Assembly (NCBI GenBank): GCA_002401055.1
Contig: NVRZ01000030.1
Span: 1-23,382, forward strand
Direction: 5' to 3'
DNA length: 23,382 nt
Origin: Bacteroidota bacterium
GTDB taxonomy: Bacteria; Bacteroidota; Bacteroidia; NORP154
Below are positions 6,872 to 15,103 of the stretch, piece by piece. Under the pieces are notes generated by a model. It did no database searches and was not told the DNA's origin. It was given only the letters and a program-made list of their open reading frames with translations. The translations under genes and the position numbers were made by a program. The first letter of the stretch is position 1. Each line of letters starts with the position of its first letter.

Positions 6872-8599
6872 CTATTGTATGAGGACTTTCTTTGAGATGA
6901 GCCCTTTTTCTGTAGAAATCGTTAGGAAATAGAGGCCCTTACTGTAATTGCTAAGGTCCACCTGATGTCGAGACAATCCATGGCTCTCAGGCAATTTCAG
7001 ATGATAGACCTCTTCTCCCAAAAGATTTATAATTTTTAAGGACAGGGATTCAGATAACGTGGAGGGGATTTCAATGCTGATCTGGTTGGTAGCAGGATTT
7101 GGAAATATTTTGAATCTAAGTCCTTCTTCATGGTCCGAAATACCAAGTACAGCACCTAGCTTTTGAATAAAAATATCATGCTGTCCTTCCGAAACCAGAC
7201 TGAGGGGGCCCGAGCCAAGATAAAAATATGCCGCTTCCTGATATTGTCCTATGGTGTATGACTCCCCGGCGCCATTTACTGCAATTGAGTTGGCAAGGTC
7301 ATCAGAATTGCCTCCCATCGCCTGAGCCCAAAGGAAATTACCTGCCGCATCAAGTTTCTGTATAAACACATCTGAGCCACCTTCAGAAGTCAACAAAAAA
7401 CTCCCTGTACCTGGATCAAAATCCCCAGAAACCCAGAGTTCTCCAATGGTATAAACGTTCCCGTCAGCATCAGAATCAATAGCCACTCCTCTCGCATGTT
7501 CAGATCCTCCCATTGCCTTGGCCCAAACGAAACTTCCAGCACTGTCTAGCTTTTGAATAAATACGTCTCCAAACCCTCCAGATATTAAGTTGAAAACCCC
7601 CGGGCCAGGATCAAAATCTGCCGTGTCCTCAAATACTCCAGTCGTTAGCACATTCCCATCAGGATCCACGGTTATGGCATACCCATATTGATAAGAATCT
7701 ACACCAGAAATGGACTTTGCCCAAACAAAATCTCCAGCTGCGTTTAGCTTTTGGGTAAAAACATCGCTACCTGGCCAACCGAGCGTTTCCAGATAGAATG
7801 TGTCAGGACCCGGGTCAAAGTCTGTTGTATCAGAAAAGTATCCGGTGCTGTAAACGTTCTGACCTTCATCTACCGCAATAGAATAACCTGCTCCGTAGAT
7901 CCAGGTAGCCCAAATGAAGACACCATCGTTGTCTAGTTTCTGAATGAACATTGCCGTTTTAAAAATTGGCAAGGTCAGCTCAACTACTCCTGGCCCCGGA
8001 TCAACATCCATCGTACCATAAAACAAGCCTAGGGTATATACATTTCCACTTGTATCAACTTTAAGAGATCTGCCCACTTCATCCGAATATGGCGTCCCCA
8101 TTCCATAGGCCCAAAGAAATTCTCCTGATGAATTAAGTTTCAATGTAAAGATATCCTGATATCCCTGCGTTGGTGGAAATCCATCTGTAATGAGATTGTC
8201 CGTGCCGGTACCCGGGTTAAAATCTACCGTATCCCTAAAAAATCCCGTAGCAAATACATTTCCGTTAAGGTCCACGCCTATTGAATTGGCATGGTCGTCT
8301 CTAGACCCACCCATTGTTTTTACCCATATCAGGTTCCCTGCGTTGTCCAGCTTTTGAATGAAGATATCGGTTCCCCCATTTGAAGTAATGTTGAACGTTC
8401 CTGACCCCGGATCAAAATCTGCCGTTCCCGAAAAGGAACCGGCGATATAGATGTTCCCGGCAGCATCCAATGCAATACCTCCCCCTTTTTCAACAGACGC
8501 ACCTCCCTGGGATTTTACCCAAACAGAAGTTTGAGATTTAAGAGCAGCAGAAGACAGAAGAAAAAATGCCGCCAAAACATATGCGCGATGCAAACACAT
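6872..8599 (-). CDS. T9SS-exported seven-repeat SBBP beta-propeller protein (second copy)
   Basis: A 575-residue protein with a signal peptide (hydrophobic AYVLAAFFLLSSAAL, cut near LKSQ). Seven repeats of about 65 residues each carry a variant of DFDPG (TADFDPG, TVDFNPG, TMDVDPG, TTDFDPG, TADFDPG, SGDFDPG and a degenerate AAYFYLG) plus IFIQKLDxxGNFLWAKAMGG. This is the SBBP pattern of one seven-bladed propeller. The last 80 residues are a T9SS type A sorting domain (FPNPATNQISIEI ... YSKGLYFLTI ... KKVLIQ), so it should be exported and anchored or released at the cell surface. I chose ATG 8599 because it overlaps the previous stop as TGATG, a sign of translational coupling; GTG 8602 is the alternative. 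It is the last gene of the eight-gene operon. The surface role is unknown; adhesion or ligand binding is possible. Confidence 0.85.
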   Translation of the reverse strand: MCLHRAYVLAAFFLLSSAALKSQTSVWVKSQGGASVEKGGGIALDAAGNIYIAGSFSGTADFDPGSGTFNITSNGGTDIFIQKLDNAGNLIWVKTMGGSRDDHANSIGVDLNGNVFATGFFRDTVDFNPGTGTDNLITDGFPPTQGYQDIFTLKLNSSGEFLWAYGMGTPYSDEVGRSLKVDTSGNVYTLGLFYGTMDVDPGPGVVELTLPIFKTAMFIQKLDNDGVFIWATWIYGAGYSIAVDEGQNVYSTGYFSDTTDFDPGPDTFYLETLGWPGSDVFTQKLNAAGDFVWAKSISGVDSYQYGYAITVDPDGNVLTTGVFEDTADFDPGPGVFNLISGGFGDVFIQKLDSAGSFVWAKAMGGSEHARGVAIDSDADGNVYTIGELWVSGDFDPGTGSFLLTSEGGSDVFIQKLDAAGNFLWAQAMGGNSDDLANSIAVNGAGESYTIGQYQEAAYFYLGSGPLSLVSEGQHDIFIQKLGAVLGISDHEEGLRFKIFPNPATNQISIEIPSTLSESLSLKIINLLGEEVYHLKLPESHGLSRHQVDLSNYSKGLYFLTISTEKGLISKKVLIQ

Positions 8600-10317
8600 C
8601 ACAGAATAATTATTTTTCTAACATACGAGCCTTCTTCCGTTTCAAGGCTAACAAAATAAACGCCCGCCAACAGCTCATTCACATTGAAGTGCCTTTTTGA
8701 TCCTGGTACAATTCGCGAGAAACGCTCATTATAGACGACCTGCCCAAATATACTTGTGACGGTTATGCTGCCTGACGCAGAAGTTCCGCTAGAAAAGGAG
8801 ATCGTGAATCGCCCACTGTTAGGATTGGGATAGATTGAAAAAAGCGATTCCTCTTTTATAGCTTGTTCATCAATCCCTGTTGGACTCTCAATTCGCCACA
8901 ATTCCTGGCCTTCTGTTCCATTGTCTATTGTAAAGTAGAGATACCCATTTATATGTGCCATGTTTTGAGGATCACCACCGTTGCTTCCAGGATAAATATC
9001 CGCAACCATTTTTGTTCCGGCACCTGTTCCGTCACTTTCCCACAGCTCAATGCCGTAGCTCCCCGTTCCAGCTTTGAAATAAAATTTATATCCTGCTGAA
9101 ATTAATTTGCTTGGCGTTGAAGAGACAAGGGTATCCGAGCTAATAATTTTTACCGTTCCCGTTGTAGTTCCATCACTCTTCCATAAATATCCTGCTGCTG
9201 CACCATCATTGGCCACCAGGTATATATCACCATTCATTATGATAACTTCCTTGGCATTAGCATTACCACCTGTGCCCCAAGGCAATGGCTCTGGTTTATG
9301 ATAGTTAATGTCTTTTACGATTATCGTTCCGTCTTCCGTTCCATCCGTTTTCCATAATTCCCTATTATAGTTCCAACCTGGGTAATATATACTGTCATGG
9401 GCCGTGAAGTAGAGTATGTCATCCAGTACAGCATATAAGGTAGGTGAAGAGGTTCCTACATCTGGGAAAATATCCTTTACTATTCTGGTACCTGCCGCTG
9501 TTCCGTCAGTGACCCACACCTCCCTGTTTGGTAGCGGCGTATTATCGTACACCATGTTATCCGCTGTAAAATATAATAGGTCTCCTGCAATAATGAAGTC
9601 CTGTGGGGATGAACCATAGCTATTGTTGAAAATATTGATCGTCTTGAACAATTCCGTTCCTGCTCCTGTACCATTGCTGGTCCATAATTCAAAATTGTAT
9701 CCTGCGACGCTTCCAGCAAAAAAGAGAAAATTTTTATAGACTATAATTTCTGAAGATTGAGACATTGTAAAGCCCTTTACTAAGGCCGTTCCATTTTCTG
9801 TTCCATTCGTCTTCCAGAGGCCATCTGCAGCAAGGAAGAAAGTTCCACCACCCAGTGACACCATGTTGCTCGCAGGTATCACATCCTTGATCATAATGGT
9901 TCCATTGTCAGTTCCATCCGTTACCCAAAGCGTTCTTCTCTCGTTTATATAAAGTATCGAATCCGTTTGTCCCCAATAGATAGTATCTAGATACAGTCCA
10001 TTGGTCGCAGTGAAATACATAATACTGTCCACATACTGAAAATTGACACAACTTGAACCCGCGGTTGGATGGATGTCCTTCACCATTTCAGTGCCGCTGT
10101 TGGTCCCGTCACTTTTCCACAGCTCCCTTCCTGTTACCCCATCATCGGCGCAAAAGAAGAAGATTCCTTGCCATGCTGGAACCGGACTGTACCAGATCTC
10201 AGAAGATGCGGAGCCAGGATTAATATCCTTGACCATTACAGGTATTTGTGCTTGAGTTAATGACAAGGATAGAGTGATAGTAAAGGACAAAAGCGCGAGT
10301 ACTATTTTCCTTCTCAT
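8599..10317 (-). CDS. T9SS-exported ELWxxDGT repeat protein
   Basis: A 572-residue protein with a signal peptide (MRRKIVLALLSFTITLSLSL, cut near TQAQ). Eight repeats follow the pattern ELWxxDGTxxGTxxVKDI (ELWKSDGTNSGT, TLWVTDGTDNGT, GLWKTNGTENGT, ELWTSNGTGAGT, EVWVTDGTAAGT, ELWKTDGTEDGT, YLWKSDGTTTGT, ELWESDGTGAGT) with a ninth half repeat ELWRIES; each pairs with a ...YFTAxD... strand. This is the ELWxxDGT repeat family, probably beta-propeller-like. The tail (YPNPNSGRFTISF ... LAGVYFVSLETEEGSYVRKIII) is a T9SS type A domain. ATG 10317 is preferred to the in-frame TTG at 10323, giving a normal signal peptide and 12 bases after the upstream stop. Its stop overlaps the next gene's ATG. Its molecular role is not known. 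Confidence 0.85.
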   Translation of the reverse strand: MRRKIVLALLSFTITLSLSLTQAQIPVMVKDINPGSASSEIWYSPVPAWQGIFFFCADDGVTGRELWKSDGTNSGTEMVKDIHPTAGSSCVNFQYVDSIMYFTATNGLYLDTIYWGQTDSILYINERRTLWVTDGTDNGTIMIKDVIPASNMVSLGGGTFFLAADGLWKTNGTENGTALVKGFTMSQSSEIIVYKNFLFFAGSVAGYNFELWTSNGTGAGTELFKTINIFNNSYGSSPQDFIIAGDLLYFTADNMVYDNTPLPNREVWVTDGTAAGTRIVKDIFPDVGTSSPTLYAVLDDILYFTAHDSIYYPGWNYNRELWKTDGTEDGTIIVKDINYHKPEPLPWGTGGNANAKEVIIMNGDIYLVANDGAAAGYLWKSDGTTTGTVKIISSDTLVSSTPSKLISAGYKFYFKAGTGSYGIELWESDGTGAGTKMVADIYPGSNGGDPQNMAHINGYLYFTIDNGTEGQELWRIESPTGIDEQAIKEESLFSIYPNPNSGRFTISFSSGTSASGSITVTSIFGQVVYNERFSRIVPGSKRHFNVNELLAGVYFVSLETEEGSYVRKIIIL

Positions 10318-10329
10318 GATCAAAGTTTT

Positions 10330-11541
10330 CTATTCTATAACAATTCTTTTCGCCAAAACTCCCTGCTTGGTAGTGATTTGTAAGAGGTATAAACCTTTTG
10401 AATGCGTGCTAATGTCAACCTCCACACGATAAAGGCCAAACTTTGGCTTTCGTTTTTCAATCAAAATTTCTTGTCCTAAGATACTCAAAATTCGCAACAC
10501 AACCTCTTGGGGCTCTTCAACTTGAATTTCCAAAGTAAACCGCCCTGATGAAGGGTTTGGGTAGATTTTGAAAAAATCGATACTCGGGTGTGTACCTCGA
10601 ACTGAAACAGCATAGTTATCAATTATGTTTTTAAGTTGATAAAAAATGTTTCTCGTAATTTGAGGATGCCTGTAATTCGCGCTTAAAGAAAACACCCCAA
10701 ATGAATAATACTCAGAATTGTCAGTGTAAAATAAAGAGCTGCCGCTCTGTCCAGGAATTCCCAATGCCTCAGGGCTGTTTACCCCCAAAGCATTTGCCGA
10801 AATATTATCTATATAGCCATAATTGTAGTATAAAGTATCGCCATTGTAAACCTTTGTACTGTCCCAAGGGCTTGTAACGCCCGGGTAACTCAATTTATGG
10901 AATACCTTACCCGAAAAGTAACTTGTGTCGGAGCTGAAAGCTAGCCCTATCCAACCGATTTGCTGACCTATAGGTTGCCTTAGCTGTAAAATCGCAATGT
11001 CGTCAGACCAACCATCATACCAAGACTCGAAGATATAGTACTTATCCACCAAACTTGTCGGAATCACAGATTGGTATGATCCATTGTCATAGGCGGGAGC
11101 CACCATGATACTGTCAAATACCCAGTTTTGGTTAAATCTAATGCAGTGTGCAGCAGTTAATACAAGATTCTCTCCTATCATTATTGCTGAACAGCCCTGG
11201 TATAGTGTGTCATTTATCCACCCGAATAGTTTAATTGCCGTTCGAAGAGGATAGTCAGTAACGGTATAAAATAGCTCCGCTCTTACGATGTCGCTGAAAT
11301 TGGAACCGCTAAATAGGTTAGTGGTCGGGGCCGTTAAGCTCAAAAAAGCCTGGCTTCCCAAAGAGCCAATTGAAGAAGAAGTGTTGTCAAATACTATTGA
11401 AGTATCAATCGAAACGGGCAATATAGTATCGAGGGTCATGCTCTGAACATCATAGACAAGAATTGTGTCTGATTGCCCATATGCGTCAAAAAGCCACAAC
11501 ACAGCGAATAGGAATAGCGTACGTTTTTTAGCCTCTTTCAT
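10330..11541 (-). CDS. T9SS-exported trypsin-fold serine protease
   Basis: A 403-residue protein: signal peptide (MKEAKKRTLFLFAVLWLF, cut near YGQ), a prosegment-like stretch to about residue 105, then a chymotrypsin-fold protease. The catalytic triad is visible: His132 in LTAAHC, Asp181 in WSDDIAILQL and Ser266 in GIPGQSGSSL. Cys117 and Cys133 can form the usual disulfide beside the His. The GQSGSS form, rather than GDSGGP, is nearer to glutamyl-endopeptidase-like (V8-type) members than to trypsin. The C-terminal 80 residues are a T9SS type A sorting domain (YPNPSSGRFTLEI ... SKGLYLLQITTKQG ... KRIVIE). It probably acts at the surface or outside the cell, possibly on its operon neighbours or host or environmental proteins. 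It follows the LRR gene after 100 bases, the widest gap in the operon. Cleavage specificity cannot be read from sequence. Confidence 0.87.
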   Translation of the reverse strand: MKEAKKRTLFLFAVLWLFDAYGQSDTILVYDVQSMTLDTILPVSIDTSIVFDNTSSSIGSLGSQAFLSLTAPTTNLFSGSNFSDIVRAELFYTVTDYPLRTAIKLFGWINDTLYQGCSAIMIGENLVLTAAHCIRFNQNWVFDSIMVAPAYDNGSYQSVIPTSLVDKYYIFESWYDGWSDDIAILQLRQPIGQQIGWIGLAFSSDTSYFSGKVFHKLSYPGVTSPWDSTKVYNGDTLYYNYGYIDNISANALGVNSPEALGIPGQSGSSLFYTDNSEYYSFGVFSLSANYRHPQITRNIFYQLKNIIDNYAVSVRGTHPSIDFFKIYPNPSSGRFTLEIQVEEPQEVVLRILSILGQEILIEKRKPKFGLYRVEVDISTHSKGLYLLQITTKQGVLAKRIVIE

Positions 11542-11641
11542 TTTTCGTTCTACTCAAACTATGCGCTAATGATAAAACAGCTGCTATTATTCAAGTCATT
11601 TGGGTTTCATTAACAGCTCCAATTTGTGTTTTGAACAACTA

Positions 11642-13345
11642 TTAATTCACAACTATTTTTTTGCTTTGTGCTCCTTTACTATCAGTAACCTGTAAAAGAT
11701 ATATCCCTTTCCCATACCCCTCAATGTTGAGTTCACTGCGAAATGTACCTGATAAGGGCTCCTTCATTTCCAGAAATACTGTCTGCCCAAGAATATTTAC
11801 GATTCTAAATTCTATCTGCTCGTGGGGCGTACTGTTGACTTCAACAGTAAATTGACCATTAGAAGGATTTGGATAGACTACCAACGAGTTGGGATCAGTA
11901 TTTTCTTGGATACCAACTGGCAGGGTTACCGTGAAGGGCTCTGAAACAAATCCGTTCAAACCCGGAGATGAATGCATTGGCGGACTTTGCAGCGCATCAC
12001 CGTAAGTTCTACAAGTATAGATTCCAGCGTCTGCTGATGTAACATTGGGAATGACTAATACTGAGTCTGACGGGCCCTCTCCAACGATATTGGTGCCCCG
12101 AAACCATTGATAGTAAAGAGCTGAATCCTGGCTGGCAATGCTAAGTGTGAGCGTGTCTCCAGGTAATAAATTGTGGGTTTCTGCTTGACCAAATGGATTT
12201 TGAGGTGCAATAAGTGTGGAATAAACATTTGAGTAACAAATCGAATCAGTGACTCTTAAGTTTTTAGCATCCGAAAAATCAAGCTTGTTGTTTCGACAAT
12301 CAAAATACTGCAATGCTGTGTTGGTCGAGAGATCAGGTATGGAGGTTAGTTTATTGTCATAACAGCGTATGGATATCAAAACTGTATCATTATAAAAATC
12401 AGGCAATACCGTTAGCTGATTATGATGACATTCGATCCATTCCAGTGCCAGGTTATTAGATAAATCCGGCAAGACGGTCAACTGATTGTAGCTGCAATCG
12501 ATCCACTCCAAGGCAGTGTTACTCGATAAATTGGGTAGGGCTATTAACTGGTTATTGTCACACCTAAAATCCCTCAGTGCAATGTTGGTTCCCAGGCCAG
12601 GCAATGCAGTTAATTGGTTATAGTCACAGTGCAGAACTTCCAGAGCAGTATTAGCAGCCAGAGAAGGCAAAAATGGTATCTGGTTATTGCGGCAATCGAG
12701 AATTTCTAATGCAACATTGGTAGACAAATCTGGCAAAAGAAGTATTTGATTGTATTGACAGTAGAGCTTTCGTAAAGCGACATTGCTTGTCAAATCCGGT
12801 AGAGCTGTTAATTGATTTAGTCCACAACTGAGCTCCATCAACGCCACGTTAGCAGATAAGTCTGGAAGGCTGGTTAATTGAGCACTAAAACAGTCCAGTC
12901 TAATCAAAGAGGTATTCGCCGATAAATCAGGCAGAGAGGTTAAAAGTGTGTAATAACATTGAAGATACAATAGCGAAACATTACCTGAAAGATCAGGTAA
13001 GGATGTTATAGGATTAGAATTGCAATAAAGATATTTCAATGAAGCCAAGCTATCTAAAGGAGGCAATGTTGTTAGCATATTGTTACTACAAATAAGACCT
13101 TGGATGTTTTTGAAGTATTCAATTCCGGTCAGGTCCTGAATACCTTTGGCATAGCAAACCAAATTCCCACCAAAAAGTGCCGCTTGCGCAGTTATCAGGC
13201 TATCGCCCGTACTATCCATTAAACTGGGATAGTCGTCATTTAAAAAATTTCGAAAGTTGGTATCGGGGATAAAAACTTTAGTCTGCGCACTAATGTAAAG
13301 CGCAATACTCAGCAAGGTCAGGATAGATACTATTCTTTTTATCAC
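11642..13345 (-). CDS. T9SS-exported leucine-rich repeat and Ig-like protein
   Basis: A 567-residue protein with a signal peptide (MIKRIVSILTLLSIALYIS, cut near AQT). Residues about 70-365 are roughly 13 leucine-rich repeats of 21-22 residues (LTxLPDLSxNxALxxLxCxxN). Each has a Cys at the same position, giving a regular cysteine ladder. An Ig-like domain follows (LPGDTLTLSIASQDSALYYQW ... SADAGIYTC), then a T9SS type A domain (YPNPSNGQFTVEV ... YGKGIYLLQVTDSKG ... KKIVVN). Such proteins are typically surface binders. The start is GTG at 13345, two bases after the upstream stop; no ATG lies before the signal peptide in this frame (the ATG just upstream is followed at once by TGA). Ligand unknown. 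It is tightly joined to the SBBP gene before it. Confidence 0.86.
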   Translation of the reverse strand: MIKRIVSILTLLSIALYISAQTKVFIPDTNFRNFLNDDYPSLMDSTGDSLITAQAALFGGNLVCYAKGIQDLTGIEYFKNIQGLICSNNMLTTLPPLDSLASLKYLYCNSNPITSLPDLSGNVSLLYLQCYYTLLTSLPDLSANTSLIRLDCFSAQLTSLPDLSANVALMELSCGLNQLTALPDLTSNVALRKLYCQYNQILLLPDLSTNVALEILDCRNNQIPFLPSLAANTALEVLHCDYNQLTALPGLGTNIALRDFRCDNNQLIALPNLSSNTALEWIDCSYNQLTVLPDLSNNLALEWIECHHNQLTVLPDFYNDTVLISIRCYDNKLTSIPDLSTNTALQYFDCRNNKLDFSDAKNLRVTDSICYSNVYSTLIAPQNPFGQAETHNLLPGDTLTLSIASQDSALYYQWFRGTNIVGEGPSDSVLVIPNVTSADAGIYTCRTYGDALQSPPMHSSPGLNGFVSEPFTVTLPVGIQENTDPNSLVVYPNPSNGQFTVEVNSTPHEQIEFRIVNILGQTVFLEMKEPLSGTFRSELNIEGYGKGIYLLQVTDSKGAQSKKIVVN

Positions 13346-13347
13346 AT

Positions 13348-15078
13348 TTACTGAATTACGATCTTTACAATTGATCTTTCCACATTGTTGTCTAATGTCA
13401 AAAAGTAAATGCCACTGGAATATGCACTTACATCTAATTCATGCTGAAAGATGTTGCTAATGAATACCGATTCGCTGTATACTTTTTTCCCTACTACGTC
13501 AATAATTTCTATTCGCCACAGCCCCTGAGCCATTGAGATAGTCTCAATAAAGAGCCGTTCTGTAGATGGATTTGGATAAGCGATTAGCTCTAATGGGCCT
13601 GTAGAAATTGGACTTTGATAGGCCTCGGTTAAACCACCAGAGTATTTGGCGATGTAGGCGTCTGATACACCAATGGCAGCAAGTTTAAACGTGTCATCAC
13701 CAAAATCAAAATCTACCGTGTCTTGAAAATGACCTAAAGCGTAGACATTGCCAAACCTGTCCTTGGTAATTGCATTTCCCAGATCCCATTCTGCCCCGCC
13801 CCATGCGCCTACCCAAATGTAATTCCCATCTGTATCGTAATGAGCGACGAAGGCATCCTGGCTCTCATGAGAAGAAATGGTGGCGTAACCGCTGTCGGGA
13901 TCAAAGTCTATAAAGGCGCCATCAAAATGTCCTATCATATATACTTTACCCTCTCCATCAGTACAAATGCCCAGCCCCTGATCTGCGTAGTATCCTCCAA
14001 AGTTATTGGCCCAGAGATAATTTCCATAGTTGTCATATTTTGCCAGGAATATGTCGAAGCTTCCATTAGAGATCAGGTTGGCGACCCCAGCACCAGGATC
14101 AAAGTCAACCGTGTCATTCATTAAGCCGGTTATATATAGATTTCCCAAAGCATCCACGCTAATACCGTTGCCAATATCAATGCTACTGCCACCCATGCTT
14201 TTAGCCCAGAGGTAGCTTCCATTCTTATCATACTTGGCAATGTATATCTCTGAGATTGATCCTGAAAAATATGCAGTCCCAGGTCCAGGGTCTAGATCTG
14301 TCCATTCCCAGAAACCTCCCGTAAGGTATACGTTGCCTGAGGCATCCACATCCATAGAATAGCAGTAGTCGGAAAACGAGCCACCCACGCTTTTGGCCCA
14401 AATGTAATTGCCGTTGTTATCATATTTGGCAAAAAAGACATCCCCCTTTGAGTTCGACGACCATAATTTTGCGGTCCCCGGTCCGGGGTCAAAATCTATA
14501 TTATCATCAAAGGTGCCAGCTATAAAAATATTGCCCTCTGCATCCAACACAGAGGTACTTACGGATTCGGCCGTTATCCCGCCTATGTTTTTGGCCCAGA
14601 GGAAATTGCCGTTTGCCTTGTATTTAGCAATAAATATATCTGAAGATCCATTCGTGGTTAATTCGAAGCTATTAGTTCCCGGGTCAAAATCCACGGTATA
14701 TTGAAAAGAACCAATTACGTAAACGTTTCCGAACACATCCGTTTGAACAATGCCCCCGTAGTCATTGCCAAATCCACCAAGCGCATTCACCCAGAGGATG
14801 TTACCACCTGCGTCATATTTAGCCACGTAAAAATCCGTGCCGCTATTTGATGATTTGTTAAGGCTATCAGGGCCCGGGTCAAAATCTACTGTAAGGGAAT
14901 ATGTACCAGTAACCAATAAGTTGCCCCAATCATCTGCGGCGATGGACCTGCTTTGGTCAATGCCCTCACCCCCAATGCCGATTGCCCATTCAAATTTCTG
15001 TCCATAACTGAGATTGGATAAAAAAAGGAAGGTTAGTGTAATCAGTGCAGATGCTATGAACTTGTTCGCTTTCACCAT
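13348..15078 (-). CDS. T9SS-exported seven-repeat SBBP beta-propeller protein (first copy)
   Basis: A 576-residue paralogue of the last gene of the operon. The signal peptide MVKANKFIASALITLTFLFL is cut near YGQK. Seven repeats with DFDPG-like cores (TVDFDPGPD, TVDFDPGTN, NIDFDPGPG, WTDLDPGPG, TVDFDPGAG, FIDFDPDSG and TVDFDFGDD) alternate with IxIAKYDxNGNYLWAKSxGG, where the other copy has FIQKLDxxG. Acidic loops of this type suggest calcium-binding sites, but that is inference. The T9SS type A tail is YPNPSTERLFIETI ... YSSGIYFLTLDNN ... KIVIQ. The ATG at 15078 is 25 bases after the upstream stop. Together with 6872-8599 the operon holds two diverged SBBP propellers, separated by three other surface proteins, which points to an old duplication. 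Confidence 0.86.
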   Translation of the reverse strand: MVKANKFIASALITLTFLFLSNLSYGQKFEWAIGIGGEGIDQSRSIAADDWGNLLVTGTYSLTVDFDPGPDSLNKSSNSGTDFYVAKYDAGGNILWVNALGGFGNDYGGIVQTDVFGNVYVIGSFQYTVDFDPGTNSFELTTNGSSDIFIAKYKANGNFLWAKNIGGITAESVSTSVLDAEGNIFIAGTFDDNIDFDPGPGTAKLWSSNSKGDVFFAKYDNNGNYIWAKSVGGSFSDYCYSMDVDASGNVYLTGGFWEWTDLDPGPGTAYFSGSISEIYIAKYDKNGSYLWAKSMGGSSIDIGNGISVDALGNLYITGLMNDTVDFDPGAGVANLISNGSFDIFLAKYDNYGNYLWANNFGGYYADQGLGICTDGEGKVYMIGHFDGAFIDFDPDSGYATISSHESQDAFVAHYDTDGNYIWVGAWGGAEWDLGNAITKDRFGNVYALGHFQDTVDFDFGDDTFKLAAIGVSDAYIAKYSGGLTEAYQSPISTGPLELIAYPNPSTERLFIETISMAQGLWRIEIIDVVGKKVYSESVFISNIFQHELDVSAYSSGIYFLTLDNNVERSIVKIVIQ

Positions 15079-15103
15079 ACACTGATATTTATTTAGTGGG
15101 TCA

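Noticed and set aside
7400..8420. Regularly spaced repeats about 190-210 bases apart, at first sight CRISPR-like
   Set aside because: The repeated bases encode the DFDPG core of propeller blades in frame, and the intervals between them are coding and similar to each other rather than unique spacers.
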